From assembly GCA_018398815.1 (NCBI GenBank), contig CM031626.1, positions 38,666,259-38,730,258 on the forward strand: 64,000 nucleotides of DNA, written 5' to 3'. This document shows positions 41,603 to 51,560 of this stretch, in pieces. A program made the position numbers and the translations under genes. Every line of letters begins with the position of its first letter. Position 1 is the first letter of the stretch. The notes beneath the pieces were generated by a model. That model was not told the origin of the DNA. It searched no databases and saw only the letters and a program-made list of their open reading frames with translations. Source of the DNA: Conus ventricosus. Its lineage: Eukaryota > Mollusca > Gastropoda > Neogastropoda > Conidae.

Positions 41603-42864
41603 ATGAACTCATAGGTTGTGACCTCGATCCATACAGAAAGAGAAGGAACCCATGGCGTGAAAGGCATAAGGCAGACTGGAATTAGTGTACATACTCCATC
41701 AACAGTTCAGCCTGGACAAGATTTAACAGTCAGTTCCCTGATCTGGGCGCTGGGCGATGTTATAATGCCAGGCACTGCTAAACTATCATTCAAAATAGAT
41801 ATTACATCGGCAGATCCTAATGCTACTGTTGTGCTAATTTAGGTAGGGCTATTGTTAATCAAATAGTTTAAACAAACTGAGGGAAAAAGGTCTTTTTACT
41901 AGGCGAGGCAGACATTTTTGCCCTCTATTCTGACCTATGGCTGCCTAAAAAAGAAAGAAAGAGAAAGTATCAGGAATACAAGTCCAAACGGCCTCAAGCA
42001 CAGGCTTAAAGCGGAGGATGCAAAGACTGATGTTAAAGATGAGGCAGTAGCAGAAGCATTTGGCAACAGATTCTGCATCCCTTAGATTTTGAGCTGTTAA
42101 AGACGCATATGCCATATTACCAAGGCGCACTAAAAAAAAAACTTTCTTATCATCTGACATTTAATCCTAGTGGTTCTGTCGTTTCTGTCTGAAGACCTTT
42201 AGCTAAATACTCGGTTAGTGACATCTCTCTTGAGTTTGATGTTGTTACTAACACTGGACTGGCTAGAACAATCTTAACCAGTATAAAAGTAAACGGTTAT
42301 TTATTATGAAAACGTTATGCACGCCATTACAGAAAATAGAAACAAGCGAGACACTCTTTGGAACATACATCTAAATCAGTCTCTGAAGTCTTTAAAAAGG
42401 GAAATTTTTTTCTTATTTACTGAAGAAACAACTCCTTTTCAGAGAGAATCAGAAGCATTTTATAATCCAAAAATTGAGAAGGTTGACTGTGTAATAAATG
42501 GCAAGCCTGATCAGTTGTATTCGGGTCGCGGACTTTTACCTCACCAACACTTTGATGAAATAAGAAAGTTGTTCGCCGGCGGTAGGCAAAGAGATCCTGC
42601 AGTTGATCGTGTATGCAAAAAAAATTCGCCTTTATGATGTAAGACTCGAAGATTACTTGATAAGTAAATGTGGACTGTGGCTGGATTTTAGATCTACATT
42701 TGACAACAGATTGTTTGGAAGTGGAGAAAGGATAGGACAAGTGGTATACAAATAAATATTCGCAAGAAAGCAGACGGAGACGCCCCAATACAAATGCATG
42801 TTTTATGGTTTGTGATGCTCAGTTAAACATTGAAGAAAACAGACTAAAAGACGTGGCTTTTTAA
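41603..42864 (+). pseudogene. Major capsid protein candidate, set C
   Basis: ATG 41,603 after TTTTATAAAAA opens MNS, then (after one shift) REGTHGVKGIRQTG, DVIMPGTAKLSFKIDITSAD, DLWLPKKE-like, FGNRFCIP, MPYYQGAL-like, HLNQSLKSLKREIFFLFTEE (42,370), FQRESEAFYNPKIEKVDCVI and HFDEIRKLFAGGRQRDP, ending KDVAF and stop 42,864. About 420 residues, the usual size of a double jelly-roll capsid subunit. The alternating beta-rich pattern fits, but I infer the fold from context: it is the largest conserved non-enzymatic gene beside an A32 ATPase. Frame breaks occur near 41,620, 41,850, 42,090, 42,180 and 42,620. Confidence 0.6.
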
Positions 42865-42949
42865 AATGCAGAAGAAATATTCTAATAAAAACAGATGGGT
42901 AGCTTGACGTTTCTTATGTAGTATACATTGGGGCTTCGTAGTTCAAACT
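42865..42949. other. Centre-left junction of the inverted pair; ATPase stub
   Basis: After the capsid stop, the sequence follows set D through the ATPase start (ATGGGTAGCTTGACGTTTCT, 42,899-42,918), then switches without a gap into the 3' end of the small FEYT gene read from the other strand. This is the breakpoint of the inverted duplication. Confidence 0.75.
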
Positions 42950-43248
42950 TTAAATTCCAAGCAATTTCAGGAAGCAACGCCCAAGCATTCTCTCTTTTAT
43001 GAAGTTTGTATTCATGTTTGCCAAAATCGTTTGCCTTAAATTTCTTATCTCTTCTAGGGTAGGATACTGCTGTCGTTTTTTGTCTTCAATTTCTGTTCGT
43101 TTGTAAACCCCATCATCTGTGTACTCAAAATCATAAACATTTCCTGGCACTCCTATTAGATCAAACTCAGTTGTGTCTGCTAGGTCTTTTAGCTCTACTG
43201 CAGTGCATTTAGGAGCTAGCTCCGCTTTTGGTTCTGGCCCCGAGACAT
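42950..43248 (-). pseudogene. Small conserved protein with FEYT motif, set D
   Basis: ATG 43,248 (minus) follows ATTATAAAAAGA. The first ten codons are followed by a frameshift into TAVELKDLADTTEFDLIGVP, GNVYDFEYTDDGVYKRTEIE and YPTLEEIRNLRQTILANM, ending about 42,950. About 100 residues, polar with a helical tail. It is homologous to 19,168-19,445. It lies directly downstream of the ATPase on the same strand, in the single-copy centre of the inverted pair. Function unknown. Confidence 0.6.
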
Positions 43249-43309
43249 TCTTTTTATAATATTAAAATTAAAATAAACAAATTGTTATAAGCAATCAATA
43301 ATACACAAT

Positions 43310-43912
43310 TTACAATAAACAAACGTATTGAACTGGGGGGTCAGTTCGCAAGCATAGCTTAGATGTTTCTAACTGCTCTTTTATTTTTTTTAGCTCATCT
43401 TTGTCCTTATTATATAATTTTCACTTAAACATTCTTCAAAACTATCTTTGTCCTTAGTGTAAAATAATACGACCGATTTTAACTGCGATCTAAAGTCTTT
43501 TAAGAGAGCATTGTATTTTTGAGTTAAGAGCACACAGAAATTAAGGCGTGGCGGCCACTAAAGGCTAGCTTCGACAGAGCTTTTCTTTTTTTAACAATGT
43601 CTCGTTCAGCCGAACAGTCATCAAATATAAAAGTGTTTCAGTTCCCTCAAATAGTCTATAGTAATGTTCTAAACAGTCGCTCAGTTTGTCGCTAGGATCA
43701 ACTAAATATATATTCTCGTCTGTCCAAATAAACTTCCTTTCTTTGTAAAACTTGTTGTGCTTAATGGTTGTGCAGAATATAACAATGTGCTCGTAATGAA
43801 ACCTGTATATTGTTTGTAACAAATCAAGTACGAATACAGTTTTCCCACACCCAGTAATCCCACAAATTAGAGAACAGTGCGGATCTTTTGGCAGAAACTT
43901 CAAGCTATCCAT
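43310..43912 (-). pseudogene. A32/FtsK-HerA type DNA packaging ATPase, set D
   Basis: ATG 43,912 (minus) to stop 43,310, 200 residues. It has P-loop GITGCGKT (residues 18-25), FIWTDENIYLVDPSDKLSD in the middle, and a Walker B region near 43,630 disturbed by a frameshift. After that the frame continues to an end like QYVCLL. It is closely similar to the ATPase at 20,036-20,648, which keeps a readable LFIIDDC Walker B. This family couples ATP hydrolysis to genome encapsidation. It is the only ATPase of the inverted pair, because set C retains just the first codons of its own at 42,899. Confidence 0.8.
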
Positions 43913-43942
43913 CTGTTTTTATTAGAATATTTCTTCTGCATT

Positions 43943-45208
43943 TTAAAAAGCCGCGTCTTTTAGTCTGTTTTCTTCAATGTTTAACTGAGCATCACAAACC
44001 ACAAAAACATGCATTTGGATTGGTGCGTTTCCGTCTGCTTCTTGCGAATATTTATTTTTATACCATCTTGTCCTATCCTTTCTCCGCTTCCAAACAATTT
44101 GTTGTCAAATGTGGATCTAAAGTCCAGCCACAGCCCATATTTACTTATTAAGTAGTCTTCGAGTCTTACATCATAAAGGCGAAGTTTTTTACATACATGA
44201 TCAACTGTAGGATCCCTTTGCCTACCTCCAGCGAACAACTTTCTTATTTCATCAAAGTGTTGGTGAGGTAAAAGTCCGCGACCCGAATACAACTGATCAG
44301 ACTTGCCATTTATTACACAGTCAACCTTCTCAATTTTTGGATTATAAAACGCTTCTGATTCTCTCTGAAAAGGAGTTGTTTCTTCAGTAAATAAGAACAA
44401 AATTCCTTTTAAAGACTTCAGAGACTGATTTAGATGTATGTTCCAGAGAGTGTCCCGCTTGTTTCTGTTTTCTGTAATGGAGTGTATAACTCTTTCATAA
44501 TAAATAACTGTTTTATTTTTATACTGGGTTAAGATTGTTCTTGCCAGTCAGGGTTAGTAACAACATCAAACTCAAGAGAGGTGTCACTAACCGCGTATTT
44601 GGCAAAAGGGTCTTCAGACAGAACGACAGAACTGCTTGGATTAAATGTCAGTTCATAACTAAGTTTTTTTTAGTGCGCCTTGGTAATATGGCATATGCGT
44701 CTTTAACAATTCAAAATCTAGAGGGATGCAAAATCTGTTGCCAAATGCTTCTGCTACTGCCTCATCTTTAACATCATTCTTTGCATCCTCCGCTTTAAAC
44801 CTGTGCTTGAGACGTTTGGACTTTGTATTCCTGATAAACTTTCTCTTTTCTTTCTTTTTTAGGCAACCATAGATCAGAATAGAGGGCAAAAATATCTGCC
44901 TCTGTTAGTACAAAGACTTCTGTACCCTCCAGTCTGATTACTATATGATTAACGATAGCCCTGCCTAAATTAGCAACAACAGTAACATTAGGATCTGCTG
45001 ATGTAATATCTATTTTGAATTATAGTTTAGCAGTGCCTGGCATTATAACATCATCAGCGCCAAGATCAGGGAACTTGACTGTTTAAGCTTGTCCAGGTTG
45101 AACTGTTGATGGAGTATTTACACTAATTACAGTCTGCCTTATACCTTTTACACCATGGGGTTCCTTCTCTTTTCTGTATGGATCGAGGTCACAACCGTAT
45201 GAGTTCAT
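43943..45208 (-). pseudogene. Major capsid protein candidate, set D
   Basis: ATG 45,208 (minus) after TTTTATAAAAA. Same order as set C: HGVKGIRQTV, DDVIMPGTAKL, FKIDITSADPNVTVV, LEGTEVFVLTEADIF, FGNRFCIPLDFELLKTHMPY (44,690-44,750), then an intact stretch of 139 residues from FLFTEETTPFQ to the C-terminal third, with HFDEIRKLFAGGRQRDP and LEDYLISKYGLWLDFRSTFD. About 421 residues expected. Frameshifts fall near 45,080, 45,020, 44,830, 44,640 and 44,030. It lies just upstream of the ATPase (30 bp between stop and start), so the two could be co-transcribed. Confidence 0.65.
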
Positions 45209-45243
45209 TTTTTATAAAACAAAAAAGAATATAAATAAAAAAT

Positions 45244-46472
45244 ATGGATGAAGATTATGACGTGCCTTATCCTTCTGAAGAAGAAGATGAACACAATTGG
45301 GACCTTCAGTAGAAGAAGAAATTGAAGGAGCAGTAGGTCAAGGATTACGTCAATACGATTGCTAGATAGAATTGAATCATTATATAGCCAGATGGGTCGA
45401 GAGCAACCAGATGCGCTTAGGGTTTCCAATTTTGAGATAGATAAAGATAATCATTTAAATTATAGAACCAGTAAAGGGGACTTGTGCGGCTTACTAAAAA
45501 ACCAAACTCAACCAGTTTTTAAAAAACAAGCACAATTCTTGGAAAACTCCCTGTTGCTGACAAAAGGAAATTGAACTTTATTGGAGATTTAAGCTCTGAG
45601 GTTGTTAGCCGTTTACAAACCATAGTGCAAAGGTTGCCAACACGATCTGAAATAGAAATGACCTCTTTTCAGGATTTGGGCCCAAGAACAGATGAAGCAA
45701 TAGCAGAAATTGAGGAGACACAGTTAATGACAATTGACAACTCTGAACCCCATGGTGAAATTGAGGCTCTTAGGAGTGAAAACGATAGGCTTAGGAGTGA
45801 AAACGATAGGCTTAGGCGTGAATTTAATGGCATTAATGATGCTCTTACAACTGTAAGGGAGGAACTAGTGCTCAATCTAGGAGAACTTAGAAAGCTAGAT
45901 AGAAAGATAGAAGCAGAAAAAAATAAACTCGCTGATGCAGATGATAACAATTTAGGACGAGAGAAAAGGCTAGAATAGAGCAGAAAATACAAAATTTAAT
46001 GTCAGAAAGGGCGGCAAGGTTAGAAGCGCTGTTATTAACAGAGTGCAGCTAGCAGCGCAAACAAGCAGAATAAGAGAAACTATAAACAGAATACTTTATG
46101 AAAACACTACGCTAGCTGAAAGAATAAGGACTCTGTTTAGAGAACAGGGGATTACAATAGTTAGTATATTAACAGCTATTGGGTTTGCTATCTCTACACT
46201 CGTTTATGCTTTAACCGGCAGTGCACCAACAGGGCCAGTAGCTCCTCCAACGCCTCAACCTGGCAAAAGTTGGATTAGAAAACAATTGCATCATCTAGCA
46301 AACCTATTAAAGAAGTTAGCAGCTAAAGCACTTGATGCTCTGCCTGGCATAATAGGCAGTGCTGTTAGTTGGGTTTTGTCTACTATAGGCAAAGTTGCTG
46401 GTTATATGGCTGACCATCTGTGGACGTTAGGGTGCTAGCTGTTGGATTAATTTTTAGTGAAATAAAGTATGG
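45244..46472 (+). pseudogene. Coiled-coil membrane protein, set D
   Basis: ATG 45,244 opens MDEDYDVPYPSEEEDEHN. Frameshifts occur near 45,300 and 45,350, then LLDRIESLYSQMGREQPDA-type sequence, KKQAQFLENSLLL, then a clean 135-residue frame (45,571-45,978) with heptad-like SENDRLRSENDRLRREF, and after another break a 131-residue frame (46,043-46,438). This last part has a hydrophobic segment (IVSILTAIGFAISTLVYALT), a Pro/Thr-rich linker, a basic helix and ALPGIIGSAVSWVLSTIGKV. A missing base just before the end truncates it relative to set C. The repeated RSENDRL heptads are absent from set C. A membrane-associated virion role is a guess. Confidence 0.65.
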
Positions 46473-47671
46473 CTAATCCAGTAAAAGTTAAAAATACAAC
46501 AAGGGCTGTCTTTTCGCTAGTGTGGCTGTCAGTGTGAGGCAGATCAAAAGGCGGTGTGCTTTCTGGACTGCTTTCTGGCTGTGGGCTGCTTATAATTAGA
46601 TCGCTTTCTTCAGGGGCGGGTACTTTCTTTAAAATAGATGGAGCGGGCCGTTGTTTTAAACCTTGATTGTGTCCTAAGTTTTGGTCGTCTCCAGCTATGA
46701 GGATTTCATTGTTATAATTTTGTATCATGCCAATCTGTAGTCTAAGGTCAGAGGGTTAGCATGTATAATCCATGACCTACAACAAAATCAACCTTTGACC
46801 TAGCATGTGCAAGAACGTCTTGATACCTTTGTATGCTGGCAGGCAAATCAACAGCAGAGTTAATAGCATCTTCTAAATTAGCTAGAAATTGTTTTCGGGC
46901 ATCAAAGCCTGTAGACTGATCCACGATGCTAGACTTAGTCTGTGCTTGTGCTCCTAATAGACACCAAACGTACGTCCGTATGGAGTCATTAAGTCTTTGC
47001 ACTCCTGGCATTGTTAGGCCTTCACTTTCATCTAAGATAAATGTTGCCCAAGCATTAGGATGTTTATGTTCTATGGACCCTATCGAACTTGTCTGTTTGG
47101 TTGAAAAGAGGTGTGGCCGGGCCAGTAGTCATAAGTATATTCTCTTTTTGTGCCCACAAATACAATGTGCCAAACCCCATGATTGCGGTCTAACTTTTGT
47201 CTAAAATCAGTTGAAGGAGCAATGTTAAATTCGTTGCAGATTCTTTCGTATGCATTATTGTCCATTGGGCTTTTAAATGGATTAAACGCGTTGTCGCTTG
47301 GAAGGGGCACTTGTAGTTCAGTTAGTATTCGTCTGTACTGGTAATAAACATGAAAGTTATATACTGACCTTACTAAAGATTGGGGTGGTTTAAATGGTTT
47401 GCATATGAAAACCACAGCCCGTAGTTGAGCAGTAAACAGCAAAATTTAACTGATTCTGGTAAAACGTCATAGGGTAGGATGACCATGCTGATGGCACTCT
47501 TTCATTATTTATTGGCGGATTTAAATATCTAATTAGTGGGTTTACAAGTCTGACTTGGAAGCCATATGATTCGTCTACTGCAATGGTTAAATTGCTGAAG
47601 TCTAAAGATTTGGGGTTATAAAACGCTCCTACATTGTAAGTAGCACTTTCGTTATATTTAAAAGGTTCCAT
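46447..47671 (-). pseudogene. Conserved virion-type protein with C-terminal membrane anchor, set D
   Basis: The start is at 47,671 (minus): MEPFKYNESATYNVGAFYNP. Then NQLNFAVYCSTTGCGFHM, LQVPLPSDNAFNPFKSPMDN, EYTYDYWPGHTSFQPN, MPGVQRLNDSIRTYVWCLLG (47,011), VDFVVGHGLYML, IQNYNNEILIAGDDQN (46,728) and a Pro/Ser-rich hinge, ending in a 15-residue hydrophobic segment FLTFTGLAILYF. About 405 residues, broken by shifts near 47,410, 47,090 and 46,750. The single C-terminal anchor suggests insertion in a membrane or a processed tail. The family is unknown to me by name but is shared by all sets here. Confidence 0.7.
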
Positions 47672-47707
47672 TTTTTTAAATTAATTTTTTAATAGTTATA
47701 AAAAAAG

Positions 47708-48456
47708 ATGCACATCTATATAAACCAAGAAAACAAAAGTGTGTTCTTCTCGCACCCAATTAACAATAGGCGCGGTGATTATAGGATTGCCCTTAGAGAA
47801 ATTGGGTTTAAAGTAAAATGGATTAACATATCTGAAAAAGCTATGAATAACTGGGTAGATGTTAAGGATAAACAAGGTGATTTATTAAAACATTTAAAAA
47901 ATACCCGACGGTTACTACAACTTTTGTTCTTTAAGAGAAGTATTTAGCAGTTTTGACATTAAGTTAACAATTAATGAGGCAAATCTTATAGTTACTATGA
48001 AATTTTCCAGAAGAGGAAAGTGAATATGTTTTTCCTAGAGGCATTGCTCGAATTTTGGGCTTTTATGATAGCGGTGAGACGTATCATATTAAAAACACGG
48101 CCTTGTAGAATGGGGCAAATTTATAAGTATTTAGGCAGTAGACCGGCCGATTTTCTCGTGAACCCGACGTTGTATGTCTATTTAGAGGAGTTAAAAACAG
48201 GGCCGCAATTTATTTATGGGGCAGCCCTCTACAATTCTAAAGAGCGCTGCCGGCAATTAAGGCGGGATTTTGCGATTATCAGTTATATAGGTTTGGAGGA
48301 GACAGTCAGTGTAAAGAATTAATTAGCGTAGATATATATTCATTAAATATAAAAATAACCAATCAAAACGGAAATCCAGTTGTTTGTTCTGATTTATTAA
48401 TGGTGCTGGAAGTAGAAGAACGTACTGGAACCATTAGATTTTTTATGTGCCTGTAG
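47708..48456 (+). pseudogene. Minor virion protein candidate, set D
   Basis: ATG 47,708 follows AGTTATAAAAAAAG and opens MHIYINQENKSVFFSHPI, then IALREIGFKVKWINISEKAM. Frameshifts near 47,905 and 47,960 lead to EANLIVTMKFS-like, YVFPRGIARILGF-like and NPTLYVYLEELKTGPQF (48,160). A later frame has ISVDIYSLNIKITNQNGNPV and VLEVEERTGTIRFF, stopping at 48,454-48,456, where TGTAGAGAATGTAAATAT begins the terminal motif. The gene thus ends inside the terminal repeat of the element. The start is 36 bp from the divergent gene at 47,671. Confidence 0.65.
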
Positions 48457-49942
48457 AGAATGTAAATATGCAGGTTCAAGCCTACCCATGTTATTTCTCT
48501 CGTTTTTTGTAAGAATTAGAAGAAGTTATATATATGTGCGTGAGTGGGCAGGGGGTGGTTTAATTAACTAGGTCAATCAGCTCCAGGTCGTTTTGACCTA
48601 GATTACTGTAATGCTTTGAAGGACAAAACGTGAGCGGGCGTGCGTGCGTGGGCGGGGGACGTGCGTGCGTGGAGGTGGGGTGTGCGTGCGTGTGGGCGGG
48701 GTGGAGGGTGTGTGTGTGGGGTGGGGTGGAGGGTGTGTCTGTGGGTAGGGACGTGCGTGTGCGGGGTGGGGGTGGGGTTGGGTTGGGTGGTGTGCAGGAG
48801 TTACCCCCCTTAGTATTATTTTTAGCCCTGTTGAGGGCCTTTCTGGGTCATTTGCCCTCTAGTTGGCAAGTGACACAGTTCTGGAGTATTTTAGCCTTAT
48901 GCTGGGCCTGCTAGCTAAAGAAGCAGGCTATTGATTTTTTCACAGCAGACTGGGGAAAGCCAACGTCGCTTGCACAATATTTTAAAATGAGCCTTCTTTT
49001 TTCATACAGCTGTGGATCGAAATTCCAAGCTTGAGAAATTTTGGATAGTAAAAAAACAAAATGATAATTCTGTCAGTTTTCTACACAGCCTGGGGTCCAT
49101 CAGAATTTTAGTTTTTTAAATAATTATCCCCGGACGCTTTTGGATCAGATTTTTTGAAAAGAGTTTTTGCTCTTTCAAGCCAATGACCTAAAAGCAAAGA
49201 TTGACGAAGTTTTACGATTTTCAGCTTTGATCTCAGAACCGACCTTCAGCAAACGGCGTAATTCAGCAGTTTTTCAGCTTTCATAAAAAGAACCTTCATC
49301 GATCGGCTCATAATCAAGTTTCTCTATAAAACAATTATGTAAAAAATCATCCAGTTCACTTACTGTCATTTCACGTTTTCCTTTGTTTTGTTTCCGAAAG
49401 ATTTAGGCCCGCTGTTAGTCAGACCGGTTTTTAAACAACAGCGAGCTAAAAACCATGTCCCACGCCTTGGCGTCCCGGTCGGAAAAGATCGACTCTAGCT
49501 GGGACTGACAAGCCCCCAGCCAGGAATGATGTCATACCTACTGGCGATTGGTTGAACGAGCACACGTGATATGTGAGCTGTCACGTGATTTTGCACGGTC
49601 CGTTGCACAAGGCTGCAACGAAAGCCGTGGCAGCTATATTGATTAGAATCAGTCTGAGAGTGTGGAACTGTTAAGCCATATACACGTTAGTTGATTTTGT
49701 GTGTCTGGAGAGAATGTAAATATGCGGGCTCACGATCACGAAATCCTATTCTTCACGGAAACCCCCTTTTTAAATTAACGATTAGGTCGATTTTAGAGGT
49801 TTTGGGCGTTAATTTTGTTTGTGAAACGGGTGTTGATTTTAGCCAAAACTGATATGTGATGGACGTGATTTGTATGTGAAAAGGGGGGTTTTCGCGCAGA
49901 ATAAGATGGGTGGTCTTGAACGAAGATATTTACATTCTCTAA
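48454..49942. repeat. 1.44-kb repeat unit, copy 2, with a terminal motif at both ends
   Basis: It starts with AGAGAATGTAAATATG at 48,454 and from 48,505 to 49,942 repeats 32,628-34,076. It includes the G-rich block (48,630-48,795) and the 49,709-49,942 inverted-repeat element. Unlike copy 1 it has the AGAGAATGTAAATAT motif at its left edge too. It contains no gene. Both copies adjoin outermost genes of virus-like sets (B on one side, D on the other), so the unit may be a long terminal repeat of the element. Confidence 0.8.
49709..49942. mobile_element. Terminal inverted-repeat element, copy 3
   Basis: GGAGAGAATGTAAATATG at the left and GATATTTACATTCTCT at the right, near-identical to 33,839-34,076 except for the last two right-hand bases. 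The sequence to its right (LINE) differs from that right of copy 1, so its right end is a true boundary. Confidence 0.75.
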
Positions 49943-51560
49943 AGGATATGTAGAGGATCCGAACAATTATAGGGGCATGTCCCCAAGTAATGTTTGCAGT
50001 AGGATTTACAGTTCAGTCATTAGTGTAAGACTGCAAAGATGGATAGAAGAAAATAATATCACTGGTGAGTATCAGGTTGGATCTAAACGAAATTATTCAA
50101 CAATTGACCTTTTTTTGTACACTTTTGGCGCCAGTTCAAAAACAATTAGTGAACAACAGAAAGTTACACGTCGCATTCATAGATTTGAAACAGCTATCGA
50201 TTCTATTCAAGAACACTTTTGTGGCCAATACTTGTCAAAAAATGGAATAAGGTGCAAAATGTATCCTGTGTAAAAAGTATGTATAACAATGTTACAGCAA
50301 GAATACGAAATAAGGCAGAGTTAACAGATTTTATTGCATGCTCAAAAGGGTAAAACAAGGAGACGTGTGCAGTCCAATTTTATTTGTTTGGTTTTCTTAT
50401 TAATGAACTTGCTCTAGATATAATTGAAAATGGAAAGTGCGGTATTACATTGTCTCCTTTTTTTGTGGAACTGTTTATTTAAACTGTTTGCGGACAGTAT
50501 CATTTTGATGTCAGAAACAGTGGTTGGACTACAAGCTCAGTAAAATGGCTTGTATAGAGCATCTGGTTACCTAGAAATGACGGAAAATATGAATAAAAGT
50601 AATATTTTAGTTTTCAGAAAAGGCGATTATTTAGCAGCAAGAGAAAAATGGATATATGGTAGAGCAGAAATGAGAGTTGTTAAAAGTTATATGTATTTAG
50701 GCTTGTGTTTTTCAACTAAACTTAGGTTCTATACAGCATGTAATGAATTGGTAAGCAAAGCTAAAAGAGCGTAAGTGAGGATTCTGAGAGCATGGTATAC
50801 ATTGGGAATAATTCACCTGGATTTTTTTTAAACTATTCGATGCCCAGGTGCAACCTATAGTACAGTATAGTTCTGAAATATGGGCGTTGGATAAGGCAGC
50901 TTCAGAGACAGAAAAGGTACACACATATGGTCTTTAAAAAACAACAACAACTAAGTGTAGATATAAGAACACCAAGTGATTTTTTTTTGCATGGCGATCT
51001 GGGTAGATCTTATGCACGTTGTATTACATTTTGGTTAAAACTGACTCGTATGGGGGAACATAGATTGCAGTGTAAGGTATACAAAATGTTATGTTATCTT
51101 GACGAAAAGGGAAAGCAAACATGGTTTACAAATCTCCGTACAACTTTACACAATTTTGGGTTTTCTTATGTCTGGATAATCAGTGTGTAGAAATGGTTTC
51201 AGGATTTATCACAGAATCTAGACAGAGAATAATCGATTGCAGGTGGGAGGAATTTGTAAAGAACGCCCTAACTGAATATCGATTTCGGGTTGCATCTATG
51301 TCAACATATTCTTTAAGGTATACAAGAACTGAGTCTCAGTTGTTATGTCCACAATGTTAATCTGCTGGGGAATATGAAATCTATTCTATCCTTCCAGCTT
51401 ATAGTAATACAAGAAAAGAACTTATCGCAAGAATGTACTATATGAATCCATGTATGTTCAGACTATACCTTTTACTGTCATCACCTAATGTTGTTACAAT
51501 GCGAAACGTGTCATTATACTTGTATAAAGCCTTTGTGTGACAGACCATTTTTTGTCCAAT
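49943..51560 (+). pseudogene. Second non-LTR retrotransposon relic (3' part of RT)
   Basis: Starting at the repeat boundary, plus-strand frames read EDPNNYRGMSPSNVCSRIYS, RLQRWIEENNITGEYQVGSK and NYSTIDLF (RT fingers/palm), then FADSIILMSETVVGLQ (about 50,490), where the catalytic box is FADS instead of FADD, then KSNILVFRKGDYLAAREKWI, YMYLGLCFSTKL and LTRMGEHRLQCKVYKMLCYL. A C-terminal Cys-rich region with SQLLCPQC follows near 51,340. This is a different LINE family from 36,090, without visible RNase H. It is dead by frameshifts and loss of the active-site Asp, and its 5' end is cut at the terminal repeat. Confidence 0.75.
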
